Counted from the first letter of the stretch, positions 43,449 through 54,311 are shown. The stretch: DNA of 64,000 nt from Pseudomonadota bacterium (GCA_018241125.1 JAFEEL010000020.1:1-64000), one strand, 5' to 3'. Numbers and translations: made by a program. Notes: generated from the sequence alone by a model not told the origin.

Positions 43449-44623
43449 AGCCATTTCGTACCCTGCTGCTGTGCCTGACGCTGGCGGTGCTGGGCGCGCT
43501 GGCGTGGCAGACGCTGGCCGACGACCCGGGGCAGGTGATCGTGCGCCTGCGCGGCACCGTGTACGTCACCACGGTGGGCAAGGCGATGCTGCTGCTGATC
43601 GTGGGCATGACCGCCATCGGCGCGCTGGCATTGCTGCTGCGCCTGCCGTTCCAGTGGTGGCGGCGCAATCGCGAGCGGCAGGCGTTGGCGCGTCTGGGCG
43701 GCGGTTTGCAGGCCTTGCACGAAGGCCGCTGGACGCGGGCGGAAAAACTGTTGCTGCAAGCGGCCGCGCACCCTCCGTTGCAAACCTGTGCGCGACTGGC
43801 CGCCGCGCAGGCGGCGCAGGCGCGCGGCGATACGCCGGCCGCCGAGCAACATCTGGTCGCCGCCCAAGCCGCCTCGGGCGCGGCGTTGGCGCGGGCGCAA
43901 GCGCAGATCGAAGCCGGCCAGCCCGAACAGGCGCTGGCTAGCCTCGATGCCATCGCCGAGGACAGCTTGCCGCCACGGGCGCTGTTGCTGCGCGTGCAGG
44001 CCCTGCTGGCCGCCCATCGCGCCGAGGAAGCCTGCACCCTGCTGGGCGCGCTCAAAGGTGCGCAGGTGCTGGCCGATACCGAGCTGACCTTGCTCGAAGC
44101 GCGCGCCAGCGCGCAGGCATTGCGCGAAGCGGTCGACGGCGATGCCCTGAACGCGTTGCGCGATCGCCTGTCGGCAACGCTGTGCGTCCGCGACGACGTG
44201 GTGAGTGCCTACGTCGCGCGTGCGCTCGAACTGCATCAGCCGGACGCTGCGGCAGAAGCCGTCGAGGGCGCCCTGAACCACCAGTGGGACGAGGCGCTGG
44301 CGCTGGCGTTCGGGCGTATTCCCGATGGCCCCGATACGCCGCCGGGTGCACGCCTGAAGACCGCCGAACACTGGCTGGGCGCGCATGCCGACAGTCCGGG
44401 CCTGGCGGTCAGCCTGGGCCGCCTGAGTGCGGGGCGGGCGCTATGGGACAAGGCCGAGGCGTATCTGTTGCAGGCGATCGCACACGGCGGCGGTGGCGCG
44501 GCCTGGGAAGAACTCGGACATGTGTTCGTCGCCGGCAAGGACGACCTGCGCGCCCGCATCTGCTACGCCAACGCCCTGCGCGCGGCGCGTGGTGAGACGC
44601 TCGAACCGCTGCCGGCGCATTGA
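43445..44623 (+). CDS. hemY: HemY-family TPR membrane protein
   Basis: A 392-residue protein with two N-terminal membrane helices (about 5-24 and 40-64), around GQVIVRLRGTVYVTT, followed by TPR-like helical repeats. It matches proteobacterial HemY, thought to act late in protoheme synthesis with HemX; it is not the Bacillus HemY oxidase. Last gene of the hemD-hemX-hemY operon. Confidence 0.92.
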   Translation: MKPFRTLLLCLTLAVLGALAWQTLADDPGQVIVRLRGTVYVTTVGKAMLLLIVGMTAIGALALLLRLPFQWWRRNRERQALARLGGGLQALHEGRWTRAEKLLLQAAAHPPLQTCARLAAAQAAQARGDTPAAEQHLVAAQAASGAALARAQAQIEAGQPEQALASLDAIAEDSLPPRALLLRVQALLAAHRAEEACTLLGALKGAQVLADTELTLLEARASAQALREAVDGDALNALRDRLSATLCVRDDVVSAYVARALELHQPDAAAEAVEGALNHQWDEALALAFGRIPDGPDTPPGARLKTAEHWLGAHADSPGLAVSLGRLSAGRALWDKAEAYLLQAIAHGGGGAAWEELGHVFVAGKDDLRARICYANALRAARGETLEPLPAH

Positions 44624-44645
44624 CCCCGGCGCCGGTGCGACGCGC

Positions 44646-45938
44646 TCAGCGCTCCACGATCGCCGCCACGCCCATGCCGCCGGCGGTGCAGATCGAGATC
44701 AGCGCACGCCCGGAGCCTTTTTCCTTGAGCAGCTTGGCGGCGGTGGCGACGATGCGCGCGCCGGTGGCGGCGAACGGATGCCCGAAGGCGAGCGAGGAAC
44801 CGACCACGTTCATGCGCGCCGGGTCGATGCGGCCGAGCGCGCTACGCCCGAGTTTCTCGCGGCAGTAATCCTCCGATTCCCACGCCTGCAAGGTGCACAG
44901 CACCTGCGCGGCGAAGGCTTCGTGGATTTCGTAAAAATCGAAGTCCTGCAAGCTCAATCCGTTGCGTGCCAGCAGCTGCGGCACCGCCAGCGTGGGCGCC
45001 ATCAGCAGGCCCTCGCCGTGCACGAAATCCACCGCAGCCACCTGCGCATCGCGCAGGTATGCCAGCGGCTCGTGGCCGTGCGCCCCGGCCCAGTCGTCGC
45101 TGGCCAGCAGGCAAGCGGCGGCACCATCGGTGAGCGGCGTCGAGTTGCCGGCGGTGAGCGTGCCCTGCCCCGAGGTCTTGTCGAATGCGGGCTTGAGGCC
45201 GGCGAGTTTTTCGAGGGTGGAATCGGCGCGCAGGTTGTTGTCGCGTTCCACCCCGCGAAACGGCGCGATCAGATCGGCGAAGAAACCGCGCTCGTAGGCG
45301 GCGGCGGCTTTGCGGTGCGAGGCCAGCGCCAGCTCATCCTGAGCTTGGCGTGAAATCTTCCACTCCTTGGCCATCGCCTCGCAGTGATCGCCCATCGACT
45401 TGCCGGTACGCGGCTCGGCCACGCCGGGGAACTCGGGCTTCAACTCGCGCAGCGAGAACCCGCCGAACGCCCGCAACTTCTGGCCGAAGCTGCGACCGCG
45501 CGCGGCCGCGAGCAGCCGACCACGCAACTTCGCGCCATAGGCGATGGGTACGTCGGAAGTGGTATCCGAACCGCCGCCGATGCCCGAATCGATCTGCCCG
45601 AGCGCGATCTTGTTGGCGATATACACCAGCGTATCCAGACTGGTGCCGCAGGCGCGCTGCATGGTGATGCCCGGCGTGTACGGCGACAGCCCCGAGGACA
45701 GCGTCGCCTCGCGCCCGAGGTTCCAGTCGGACGAATGCTTGATCACCGCGCCCATCGCCACCTCGCCGACCTGCGCGCCCTGCAGGCCGAAGCGCTCGAC
45801 CAGCGAGCCCAGCGCGCGCGTGGACAACCCGAGGTTGCCCACGTCCACGTAAGCGGTGTTGGAGCGGCAGAACGGGATGCGCACACCGCCGAGCACGGCG
45901 ACGGGGCGGGCGGTGGCGTGGCGGGCAGACAGGCTCAT
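44646..45938 (-). CDS. fadI: Acetyl-CoA C-acyltransferase (thiolase)
   Basis: A 430-residue thiolase of the FadI type that cleaves 3-ketoacyl-CoA in beta-oxidation. The nucleophilic Cys is in MQRACGTSLDTLVY. The His of the second active-site block is in EIHEAFAAQ, and GHPFAATGARIV and CTAGGMGVAAIVE carry the last His and Cys. It converges with hemY, leaving 22 bp. No fadJ lies beside it. Confidence 0.94.
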   Translation of the reverse strand: MSLSARHATARPVAVLGGVRIPFCRSNTAYVDVGNLGLSTRALGSLVERFGLQGAQVGEVAMGAVIKHSSDWNLGREATLSSGLSPYTPGITMQRACGTSLDTLVYIANKIALGQIDSGIGGGSDTTSDVPIAYGAKLRGRLLAAARGRSFGQKLRAFGGFSLRELKPEFPGVAEPRTGKSMGDHCEAMAKEWKISRQAQDELALASHRKAAAAYERGFFADLIAPFRGVERDNNLRADSTLEKLAGLKPAFDKTSGQGTLTAGNSTPLTDGAAACLLASDDWAGAHGHEPLAYLRDAQVAAVDFVHGEGLLMAPTLAVPQLLARNGLSLQDFDFYEIHEAFAAQVLCTLQAWESEDYCREKLGRSALGRIDPARMNVVGSSLAFGHPFAATGARIVATAAKLLKEKGSGRALISICTAGGMGVAAIVER

Positions 45939-46056
45939 GGGCTCGCTTCCAGTTCGAATGTCGCCGGTGATCTTGCGGCAGGACGCTAGAGCAAAGGCAC
46001 GCCGCTGGCATACAGTAACGGCTTTGCGCGTTCGCGCCGATGCTCGCCCGCTGCCG

Positions 46057-46998
46057 ATGTCGATAACCCCTGCGACCTTCCTCGGCGCGCTGGCGCTGGA
46101 ACTGCGCCCCGGCGCGCACGCTGAGCGCGACGCGCTGGAAACCGCCGCCGCCGGCCAGCTCGCCGGACAGGTGGCGCACGACCTGCACCAGCTCGTCCCT
46201 GCCGTCGCCGACTTCGACTTGGCCCTGCTGGCCGCGCACTACGACCCGGTCGAGCTGCTGCGCCCGGGCTGGCCGCTGCACGCGGCCATCGCGGCACTGG
46301 TGGAGCGCGCGCCGGGGCTGTCGCCCCGCCCATCCTCCCCCGACGCGCAGCGGGAGGCACCAATGGCGGCGTCACGCATCCTTGCCTTCGGCGCCCGCGA
46401 CGGCGTACTGCCGGCCGCCGTGCCAGCGCCCGAATCCGATTACGCGCAGGGCGCACTGCGGCTGGTGCCGTTCCTGCTGCGCGGCGCTGCCGATGCCGGG
46501 CAGCGCATGGCCGAGGTGGCCTCCGCGCTGGAGGAAACCCTGTTCGATCGCGGCATGGTTGGTGCGGCCACCGCACTGTACGCGCAGGAGGCGTTCGCCG
46601 CGCCGCTCGAACACGCCCGCTACGCCAGCATCCACGACCTGGCGGTGCTGATGGCGATGCAGTACGAACACGCCGGGCTGACGGCGTTGTGGCCGCTGAT
46701 CGAAACCGCCTTGCTGGCGCCCGGTGCGGAGTCGTGGCTCGACGCCGCGCCCGAACCGCTGGCGCGTTACGCGCACGGCGAAGTGCGCATCGCCCTGCTG
46801 GATGCCGACGGCTGGCGCGCCGGCGGGTTTGCGCCGGCCGCGCTGGGCGCGGATGCCGGCAAACTCGAACGCGCCTTCGCGCAGTTCGAGGCGCGGCAGC
46901 GGCAGTTCGCCGCGATCCTCGGCGCGCACGCGATCGCGGTGCGGTTCGACCACTGCCCGCCCGCGAGCGATCCGCGTGCCACCTTGCGGGACGCCTGA
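46057..46998 (+). CDS. Conserved protein of unknown function
   Basis: A 313-residue Ala-rich, mostly helical soluble protein with no signal peptide. Recognisable segments such as EETLFDRGMVGAATALYAQEAF and IHDLAVLMAMQYEHAGLTALWPLIETALL suggest a helical repeat fold, but I do not recognise a named family. Codon use and third-position GC are like its neighbours, so it is a real gene. It lies 77 bp upstream of hemB. Confidence 0.75.
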   Translation: MSITPATFLGALALELRPGAHAERDALETAAAGQLAGQVAHDLHQLVPAVADFDLALLAAHYDPVELLRPGWPLHAAIAALVERAPGLSPRPSSPDAQREAPMAASRILAFGARDGVLPAAVPAPESDYAQGALRLVPFLLRGAADAGQRMAEVASALEETLFDRGMVGAATALYAQEAFAAPLEHARYASIHDLAVLMAMQYEHAGLTALWPLIETALLAPGAESWLDAAPEPLARYAHGEVRIALLDADGWRAGGFAPAALGADAGKLERAFAQFEARQRQFAAILGAHAIAVRFDHCPPASDPRATLRDA

Positions 46999-47072
46999 CC
47001 CGACCACTCGCACGCGACCCGAGCCGACCGCGCCGGCGCGGGTAAAATGGCGCCATTCCATCGCGTGGATAG

Positions 47073-48068
<996 letters not shown>

Positions 48069-48496
48069 TCTGCGGGAAGCTGATTGATCGGTCGGGTTTC
48101 ATTTTCCTCCCCCGCAAGCAGCGGAAGGGGCTTGTGTGGGAGGGCCGCGCCCGGCCCGATCGACGCCTTCCCCCGCCTGCGGGGTGCTGAGGCCCGTTTA
48201 CGAACTGCCTGTGGCAGTTCGTGCGCCGAAGAACGCCCGACAGGGCCGGAGGATTGAGGTGAGGGTGCTTTCGGCGCTTGTGGCGTCCCTGCCCCCATCC
48301 CAGCCTTCCCCCGCAAGCGGGGGAAGGGGCAAGTGCGTCACGCCGGGCGACCCCCTCCCCCGCTTGCGGGGGAGGGTTGGGGTGGGGGCGTTCTCGCGCC
48401 GAAATCCTGCCCCCAGCCCCGTCTTCCCCACCAGGAGGGGAAGGAGCCATCGACGCCTGCCATCACGGGCGGCCCGTGGGATAGTCTGCACTTGCC
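48069..48496. repeat. Intergenic block of GC palindromes (hemB-aroE)
   Basis: No gene is seen in these 428 bp. Four or more members of the CCCCCGCAAGCGGGGGAAGG palindrome family occur (about 48107, 48170, 48305, 48355). The segment 48192-48250 is a near-identical inverted copy of 52671-52730 and contains the perfect hairpin CGAACTGCC-TGT-GGCAGTTCG. AAGCTGATTGATC is duplicated at 48058 and 48078 directly after hemB. Confidence 0.85.
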
Positions 48497-49336
48497 ATGA
48501 CCGCCCGCTTCGCCCTGTTCGGCCATCCCGTCGCGCACTCCCTGTCGCCACGCATCCACGCCGCGTTCGCGCGCCAGACGGGCGTGGCGATGGATTACCA
48601 CTTGATCGATGCCACGCCGGATGATTTTTCCGCGGCGCTGGCGGATTTCGCGCACGCCGGCGGCGTGGGCGGCAACGTCACCGTCCCGCACAAGGCCGCC
48701 GCGTTCGCGCTGTGTGCCGCCACCAGCACGCGCGCGCAACGCGCCGGCGCGGTGAACACCCTCGTGCGCCGCGACGACGGCTGGTTCGGCGACAACACCG
48801 ACGGCATCGGCTTGGTGCGCGACCTCACCACCCGCCATCGCCACGATCTGCGCGAACGCCGCACCCTGCTGCTCGGCGCCGGCGGCGCGGCCGCCGGCAT
48901 CGCCCCGGCGCTGCTGGATGCCGGCATTGGCGAACTGACCATCGTCAATCGCAATCGCGCACGCGCCGACGCACTGGCCGCGATGCTCGCGCAACCGCAG
49001 CGCGTACGATCACGCGACTGGCGCGATCTGGAAACGCTGGGCCACTTCGACCTCATCATCAACGCGACATCCGCCGCGCGTTGCGACGCGCCGCTCGACC
49101 TGCCCATGTCCATCGCCTCGCGCCACACGCTGGCGGTGGATCTGGGCTACGCGCAAGCGGCCGTCAACTTTCTGGCCTTCGCGCGCGCCGCGCACTGCCA
49201 GCACACCGTCGACGGACTGGGCATGCTGGTCGAACAAGCCGCCGCAGCCTTCGAGCTCTGGCACCGCCTGCGCCCGCAGACCGAGCCGGTGTACGCCATG
49301 CTGCGCCGCGAACTGCCGTTGCGGGCCACGGACTGA
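48497..49336 (+). CDS. aroE: Shikimate dehydrogenase
   Basis: NADPH-dependent reduction of 3-dehydroshikimate in aromatic amino-acid synthesis. Of 279 residues: [22 protein letters not shown] (shikimate Ser-x-Ser), [13 protein letters not shown] with the catalytic Lys, [31 protein letters not shown] for NADP, and [17 protein letters not shown] near the end. All expected residues are present. The next gene starts one base after its stop. Confidence 0.96.
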   Translation: MTARFALFGHPVAHSLSPRIHAAFARQTGVAMDYHLIDATPDDFSAALADFAHAGGVGGNVTVPHKAAAFALCAATSTRAQRAGAVNTLVRRDDGWFGDNTDGIGLVRDLTTRHRHDLRERRTLLLGAGGAAAGIAPALLDAGIGELTIVNRNRARADALAAMLAQPQRVRSRDWRDLETLGHFDLIINATSAARCDAPLDLPMSIASRHTLAVDLGYAQAAVNFLAFARAAHCQHTVDGLGMLVEQAAAAFELWHRLRPQTEPVYAMLRRELPLRATD

Positions 49337-49337
49337 A

Positions 49338-49598
49338 ATGGGATTCGCCTGTCGTGCCGGCTGCGGCGCCTGCTGCATCGCGCCGTCGATCTCCTCGTCG
49401 ATTCCCGGCATGCCGGACGGCAAGCCGGCGGGCGTGCGCTGCGTGCAGCTCACCGATGACAACCGCTGCGCAATCTTCGGCCATCCCAACCGGCCGGATG
49501 TCTGTGCCTCGCTGCGCCCGTCGCCCAGCATGTGCGGGGGCAGCCGCGACGAGGCGCTCGCATGGCTTCGGACGCTCGAAAGCGCCACGCGACCGTGA
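49338..49598 (+). CDS. YkgJ-family cysteine cluster protein
   Basis: An 86-residue protein with the Cys pattern of the YkgJ/UPF0153 group: [14 protein letters not shown] at the N-terminus, [23 protein letters not shown] in the middle and a late Cys. These are probable zinc or iron-sulfur ligands. It directly follows aroE and probably shares its transcript. The 124 bp after it carry no gene, and then a multi-hairpin element begins. Confidence 0.88.
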   Translation: MGFACRAGCGACCIAPSISSSIPGMPDGKPAGVRCVQLTDDNRCAIFGHPNRPDVCASLRPSPSMCGGSRDEALAWLRTLESATRP

Positions 49599-49722
49599 AG
49601 TGGCCGGCCACGCTGCGCAACGAGCCAGTCCGCGAGGGCGCCGGCAAGCGGATGCGCCGCGCAGGACCGCCAGCCGGGGCGATCCGGTTGCTGGAAAGCC
49701 GCCTGTCGTCGCGGCCGTGCCA

Positions 49723-49868
49723 GGGATCCTCTGAACAAGTTCAGACGATCCCGCAGTGCATGGACGCACCGCCGCGAACAACGACGCAAGTCGTTGATTC
49801 GCGAGCACCGAGTCCGCACATGTACCTGACTCGGTGCGCCTGAAGAAGTCCAGGATGGACTTGTTCAG
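49723..49868 (+). repeat. Multi-hairpin element, copy D (3' of YkgJ gene)
   Basis: S1 49723-49752 (GGGATC and GATCCC outside, TCTGAAC and GTTCAGA inside); S2 49756-49769 (GTGC, loop ATGGAC, GCAC); S3 49773-49803 (CGCGAA/TTCGCG outside, AACGAC/GTCGTT inside, loop GCAA); S4 49805-49837 (GCACCGAGTC and GACTCGGTGC around CGCACATGTACCT); S5 49840-49868 (CTGAAGAAGTCCA, loop GGA, TGGACTTGTTCAG). It has the same order and orientation relative to the upstream gene as the other copies. Confidence 0.85.
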
Positions 49869-49875
49869 ACCATCC

Positions 49876-50586
49876 CTAGTGGTTGCCCAGCTCCGTGATC
49901 GCTTGCATCAGCCGGGAAAATACGAACATCCCGAGGAAGCCGACCATGCACAATGCGATCAGCGCCCGCCACCATGCACACCGGAAGAAGCGTTTGAGGC
50001 TGATCGTCCAGTAGACCGGAACGAACACGAGCGCATAGAAGACACCCACCCAGACGGCAAGGTTCAGGAAAACCGACGCCATCAGCGAGAACACCACCAT
50101 CCAGCCCAGCACGGCTCCGCTGAGCGCGTAACAGACAAACGCCACGACTTCGACGATGTCCTGCTGGCGGGTTACGCAGAAAAACCGCAGCAGGTAGGCC
50201 ATGGGCAGGGTGTAGGCGATCAGCGCGACGGACAGCCATTGCGAATGCGCCCCGTCCTGCGAGCCCGAATACGTGCTCAAGGCACTGTTGACGAGGACCA
50301 GCAGGCCGAGCATGACGAGCATGAACCGCAGCGGGCCCACGTGGTCCACGCGTCTACCTTCGACGTAGTCGCGGGCGAGCGTGCCGCATTCCGGGAAGAT
50401 CGCCCGCAGGGTCCTGAGCGAGGGTCGGTCCAGCGAGGTGATGTCGCTCAGCGCGCCATCCACCAGGGCGCGCAGCTGCAACCGACGGTAGCGATGGTCC
50501 TGCCCGCAATGTCCGCAGTAACGGGTGGAGGGCGGCATGGGCTCGCCACAATTCATGCACGTCGCCGGGGAGCCCTCGGGTTCCAT
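49876..50586 (-). CDS. DUF3667 membrane protein with zinc ribbon
   Basis: A 236-residue protein with an N-terminal zinc ribbon (CMNCGEPMPPSTRYCGHCGQ, residues about 10-29). A cytoplasmic stretch with LDRPSLRTLRAIFPECGTLARDYVEGRRVDHVGPLRFMLVM follows, then five or so membrane helices. This matches the DUF3667 family; its function is unknown. It ends seven bases from multi-hairpin copy D, towards which it converges. Confidence 0.88.
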   Translation of the reverse strand: MEPEGSPATCMNCGEPMPPSTRYCGHCGQDHRYRRLQLRALVDGALSDITSLDRPSLRTLRAIFPECGTLARDYVEGRRVDHVGPLRFMLVMLGLLVLVNSALSTYSGSQDGAHSQWLSVALIAYTLPMAYLLRFFCVTRQQDIVEVVAFVCYALSGAVLGWMVVFSLMASVFLNLAVWVGVFYALVFVPVYWTISLKRFFRCAWWRALIALCMVGFLGMFVFSRLMQAITELGNH

Positions 50587-50592
50587 CGCCGG

Positions 50593-51126
50593 TTAACCGC
50601 GCCCGCCGTTCAGGTACCGATCCTTGAGCCGCACGTAGTGCGCGGCCGAGTAGTAGAGTTGCTCGATCTGCGCGTCGTCGAGCACGCGCACGCGGCGCGC
50701 CGGGTTGCCCATCCACAGTTCGCGCTCGCCGACCACCTTGCCCGGCGCGATCACCGCGCCGGCGGCGACGAAGCCGTGTTTTTTCACCACCGCGCCGTCG
50801 AGCACGGTGGCGTGCATGCCGATCAGGCAGGCGTCCTCGATGGTGCAGGCGTGTACCACCGCCGCGTGGCCGATGGTGACATCGGCGCCGATCACGCAGG
50901 GGAAGCCATCGCCGGTGTACGGGCCGGCGTGGGTGACATGCAAGATCGCGCCATCTTGCACATTGGTGCGCGCGCCGATGCGGATGTGGTGCACGTCACC
51001 GCGCACCACCGCCATCGGCCAAATCGAGGCATCCTCGCCGAGCACGACATCGCCGATCACGCACGCGGCCGGGTCGATGTAGGCGCGTGCGCCGAGTCGG
51101 GGGAATGTGTCGAGGTAGGGGCGCAT
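50593..51126 (-). CDS. Gamma-carbonic anhydrase family protein
   Basis: A 177-residue left-handed beta-helix protein of the YrdA/gamma-carbonic anhydrase group. Hexapeptide repeats run through IGDVVLGEDASIWPMAVVRGDVHHIRIGARTNVQDGAILHVTH. The zinc-type histidines are in GHAAVVHACTI and GMHATV, and the C-terminal helix ENAAHYVRLKDRYL-like segment is present. Enzymatic activity in this subgroup is uncertain. It is divergent from the aldehyde dehydrogenase gene, with 58 bp between. Confidence 0.92.
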   Translation of the reverse strand: MRPYLDTFPRLGARAYIDPAACVIGDVVLGEDASIWPMAVVRGDVHHIRIGARTNVQDGAILHVTHAGPYTGDGFPCVIGADVTIGHAAVVHACTIEDACLIGMHATVLDGAVVKKHGFVAAGAVIAPGKVVGERELWMGNPARRVRVLDDAQIEQLYYSAAHYVRLKDRYLNGGRG

Positions 51127-51184
51127 GGGGGCTCGCGGTTCGATTGGAGTGATTGTACGACCGCCCGGCACTACACTGCCGCGC

Positions 51185-52615
51185 ATGGAACCCTTCGCCG
51201 CCCCGCCCGACACCCCGGTCGAGTCCCTGCTGCCGACCTTGCGCAAGCTGCGCGCCGCGCAGGCCGCACGCATACCCGACTACGCGCAGCGCCGCGACGA
51301 TCTGGATCGCCTGCGCCGCGCCTTTCAGGGCAAGGTCGAGGAAATGGCCAAGGTGGTGAGCGCCGACTTCGGCAATCGCTCGCGGCATGAGTCGCTGGTG
51401 GCCGACGGCATGACCGTGCTGGGCGAGATCGACTTCATCCGCTCACACCTGAAATCGTGGATGCGCCCACGCGCGCGGCGGGTGAACTGGCTGTTTCTGC
51501 CGGCGCGCGCACAAGTGCTGATGCAGCCGCTGGGCGTGGTCGGGGTGATCGCGCCGTGGAACTACCCGGTGAGCCTGGCGCTCAAGCCGCTGGCGGCCGC
51601 CATCGCCGCGGGCAATCACGTGATGGTCAAACCCTCCGAGCACACGCCGCGCACCAGCGCGTTCTTGCGCGAGTTGCTCGACGAGGTGTTCCCGGCCGAG
51701 CGGGTGGCGGTGGCCCTGGGCGCCGCCGCGGTGGCGGGCGCGTTCGCGGCACTGCCGTTCGATCATCTGTTTTTCACCGGTTCGACTGCGGTCGGCCGCA
51801 AGGTGATGGCCGCCGCCGCGCAAAACCTGACGCCAGTGACATTGGAGCTGGGCGGCAAGTCGCCGTGCGTGATCGGCGAGGGTTACCCACTGCCGCTGGC
51901 CGCCGCGCGCATCGCCGCCGGCAAATGGCTCAACGCCGGCCAGACCTGCATCGCGCCCGATTACCTCCTCGTGCCGCACGCGGCCCGCGACGACTTCATC
52001 ACCGCGCTGGGCAGCGAAGTGCGTGCGCGCTTTCCGACCATCGCCGGCAACCCGGATTACACCAGCATCGTCAACGACGGCCAGTACCGCCGCCTGCGCG
52101 GCTACCTCGACGAGGCGAGCGCGCACGGTGTGCGCACACTTGAACTCGTGCCCTGCCCGCGCGAGCAGGCCGACGCGCAGCGTTTGCTTCCGCCGACGCT
52201 GCTGATCGACCCGCCCGAAGATCTGGCGGTGATGCGCGAGGAAATCTTCGGCCCGATCCTGCCGATCAAGAGCTATCGCACGCTCGACGAGGCGATCGCC
52301 TATATCAACGCGCACCCGCGGCCGCTGGCGCTGTACCACTTCGACAACGACCGCGCGCGGGTGCAGCAGATGCTCGAACGCACCGTCGCCGGCGGGGTAT
52401 CGATCAACGACACCGTGATGCACTACGCGCAAGAGCGCCTGCCGTTCGGCGGCGTCGGGCCATCTGGCATGGGCCGCTACCACGGCTATGACGGCTTTGC
52501 CACCTTCAGCCATCCCAAGGCGGTGCTGCGACAGGCGCGACTGTCGTCGATGGCGCTGTTCAAGCCGCCCTATCGGCGGCTGGCGGATCGGCTGGTGAAG
52601 TTCTTGACGCGGTAA
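51185..52615 (+). CDS. calB: Coniferyl aldehyde dehydrogenase
   Basis: NAD-dependent aldehyde dehydrogenase of 476 residues in the CalB group. GVIAPWNYPVSLALKPL, FFTGSTAVGRKVM, the catalytic Glu in LELGGKSPCVI and Cys in NAGQTCIAPDYLLV, and EEIFGPILPI are present. Its C-terminal hydrophobic/basic end is normal for the group. Coniferyl aldehyde may not be the natural substrate, as many bacteria lacking lignin catabolism carry this enzyme. The 255 bp after it are intergenic repeat DNA. Confidence 0.92.
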   Translation: MEPFAAPPDTPVESLLPTLRKLRAAQAARIPDYAQRRDDLDRLRRAFQGKVEEMAKVVSADFGNRSRHESLVADGMTVLGEIDFIRSHLKSWMRPRARRVNWLFLPARAQVLMQPLGVVGVIAPWNYPVSLALKPLAAAIAAGNHVMVKPSEHTPRTSAFLRELLDEVFPAERVAVALGAAAVAGAFAALPFDHLFFTGSTAVGRKVMAAAAQNLTPVTLELGGKSPCVIGEGYPLPLAAARIAAGKWLNAGQTCIAPDYLLVPHAARDDFITALGSEVRARFPTIAGNPDYTSIVNDGQYRRLRGYLDEASAHGVRTLELVPCPREQADAQRLLPPTLLIDPPEDLAVMREEIFGPILPIKSYRTLDEAIAYINAHPRPLALYHFDNDRARVQQMLERTVAGGVSINDTVMHYAQERLPFGGVGPSGMGRYHGYDGFATFSHPKAVLRQARLSSMALFKPPYRRLADRLVKFLTR

Positions 52616-52670
52616 ACCGTGCCGGATGAGGGGCAGCACCTCGGCGCGGCCATCGCCCCCATCCCAACCT

Positions 52671-52730
52671 TCCGGCCCTACCGGGCGTTCTTCGGCGCAC
52701 GAACTGCCACAGGCAGTTCGTAAACGCGCC
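52671..52730. repeat. Inverted partner of the 48192-48250 repeat
   Basis: TTCGGCGCACGAACTGCCAC and flanks match the complement of 48192-48250 at about 55 of 60 positions, including the perfect hairpin CGAACTGCC-ACA-GGCAGTTCG. It lies between calB and the MFS gene with another GC palindrome (about 52738-52756). Confidence 0.85.
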
Positions 52731-52870
52731 TCATCACCCCCCGCGAGCGGGGGAAGGAGACAAGCCCGATCCGCCTGCTTGCCCCGCAGCCTTCGGCGCA
52801 CTGTGTTGGCGGGAGAGAGAATGCGGCAGGGCGCGGTTCGTGATCGCCGCCAGCCTGCGACAATGCGCGA

Positions 52871-54301
52871 ATGAAACAAGGCCGCCTGCTGCCGCTGATC
52901 GTCGCCTGCGCCTTGTTCATCGAGAACATGGATTCCACCGCGATCGCCACCTCGCTGCCGATGATGGCGCGCGATCTGGGCACCGATCCGATCGCGCTCA
53001 AGCTGGCGCTGACCGCCTACCTGCTGGCGCTGGCGGTGTTCATCCCGGTCAGCGGCTGGATCGCCGACCGCTTCGGCGCGCGGCGCACCTTCATGGCGGC
53101 GATCGGCGTGTTCCTGCTCGGCTCGCTGGCCTGCGCGGCGTGCCACTCGTTGGAGACATTGGTCGCGGCGCGTTTCGTGCAGGGCATGGGCGGGGCGCTG
53201 ATGGTGCCGGTCGGGCGGCTGGTGCTGCTGCGGGCGATTCCGAAAAGCGAGCTGGTCGCGGCGTGGAGCTGGCTGGCGATTCCCGCGCTGGTAGCGCCGG
53301 TGCTCGGCCCGCCGCTGGGCGGCTTCATCACCACCTATTTCCACTGGCGCTGGATCTTTGGCATCAACCTGCCGATGGGCATGCTCGGCATCGAGCTGGC
53401 GCGGCGCTACATCCCGGATGTGCGCGAAGACGTGAAGCCGCTGGATTGGCGCGGCTTCGCGCTGTCCGGGTTCGGGCTGGCGCTGGCGATGTTCGGCTTC
53501 TCCACCCTCGGCCGCCACCTGGTGTCGCTGCCGGTGGCGCTGGGCTGTCTGGCGGTGGGGCTGGCCGCACTGATCGGCTACGTCGTGCATGCGCGCCGCC
53601 ACCCGCACCCGCTGCTGGACCTGCGCCTGTTCCGGCTGCCGACGTTCCGCGCCGGCGTGCTCGGCGGCGGTGTGTTCCGGGTCGGCATCGGCGCCATTCC
53701 GTTCCTGTTGCCGCTGATGCTGCAACTGGGCTTCGGCCTCGACCCGCTGCATTCGGGCCTGCTCACGTTTGCCTCGGCGATCGGGGCGATCGGCATGAAG
53801 ACGATCGCCACGCGCGTGCTCAAGCGCTTCGGGTTTCGCGACGTGCTGCGTTTCAACGCGCTGGTGTGCGCGGCGATGCTGGCCGGCTACGGCCTGTTCC
53901 GATCCAGTACGCCGCACGCGCTGATCGTGGGCACGCTGATCGTCGCCGGGTGTTTTCGTTCGTTGCAGTTCACCAGTTTGAACGCAATCAGCTTTGCCGA
54001 AGTTGAGCCGGCGCACATGAGCCAGGCCACCAGCCTGTCGGGGATGATGCAGCAGTTCTCGCTGTCGCTGGGCGTGGCGGTGGCCGGCTACGCCTTGCAA
54101 CTGGTCGGCTGGGTCACCGGCCACGCGCCGACGGCGGCGGCCAGCTTCGGCCCGGCGTTCGTCATCGTCGGCGCGCTCAGCGGCGTGTCGGCGTGGTGGA
54201 TGTGGCGCTTGCCGGTCGATGCCGGTCAGGAGCTGGCCGGGCGCGCGGTGCCCGACGAGGAAATCGCGCAACCGCAGGCCGCGCAACGCCCCGCGACGTG
54301 A
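52871..54301 (+). CDS. MFS drug transporter, DHA2 (EmrB-like) family
   Basis: A 476-residue inner-membrane exporter with about 14 helices. Motif C-like VIPALVAPVLGPPLGGFI, FIENMDSTAIATSLPMM at the start (motif D1), ADRFGARRTFMAAIG (motif A) and INLPMG are characteristic of the DHA2 group of proton-driven multidrug pumps. No EmrA-like partner is next to it, so it may work alone. It converges with ampE. Confidence 0.9.
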   Translation: MKQGRLLPLIVACALFIENMDSTAIATSLPMMARDLGTDPIALKLALTAYLLALAVFIPVSGWIADRFGARRTFMAAIGVFLLGSLACAACHSLETLVAARFVQGMGGALMVPVGRLVLLRAIPKSELVAAWSWLAIPALVAPVLGPPLGGFITTYFHWRWIFGINLPMGMLGIELARRYIPDVREDVKPLDWRGFALSGFGLALAMFGFSTLGRHLVSLPVALGCLAVGLAALIGYVVHARRHPHPLLDLRLFRLPTFRAGVLGGGVFRVGIGAIPFLLPLMLQLGFGLDPLHSGLLTFASAIGAIGMKTIATRVLKRFGFRDVLRFNALVCAAMLAGYGLFRSSTPHALIVGTLIVAGCFRSLQFTSLNAISFAEVEPAHMSQATSLSGMMQQFSLSLGVAVAGYALQLVGWVTGHAPTAAASFGPAFVIVGALSGVSAWWMWRLPVDAGQELAGRAVPDEEIAQPQAAQRPAT

Positions 54302-54311
54302 GGCGTTGGCC

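Noticed and set aside
49600-49722. A gene between the YkgJ gene and copy D
   Set aside because: Short frames exist on both strands, but none has a start signal or coding pattern. The minus-strand frame is a continuation of aroE shadows.
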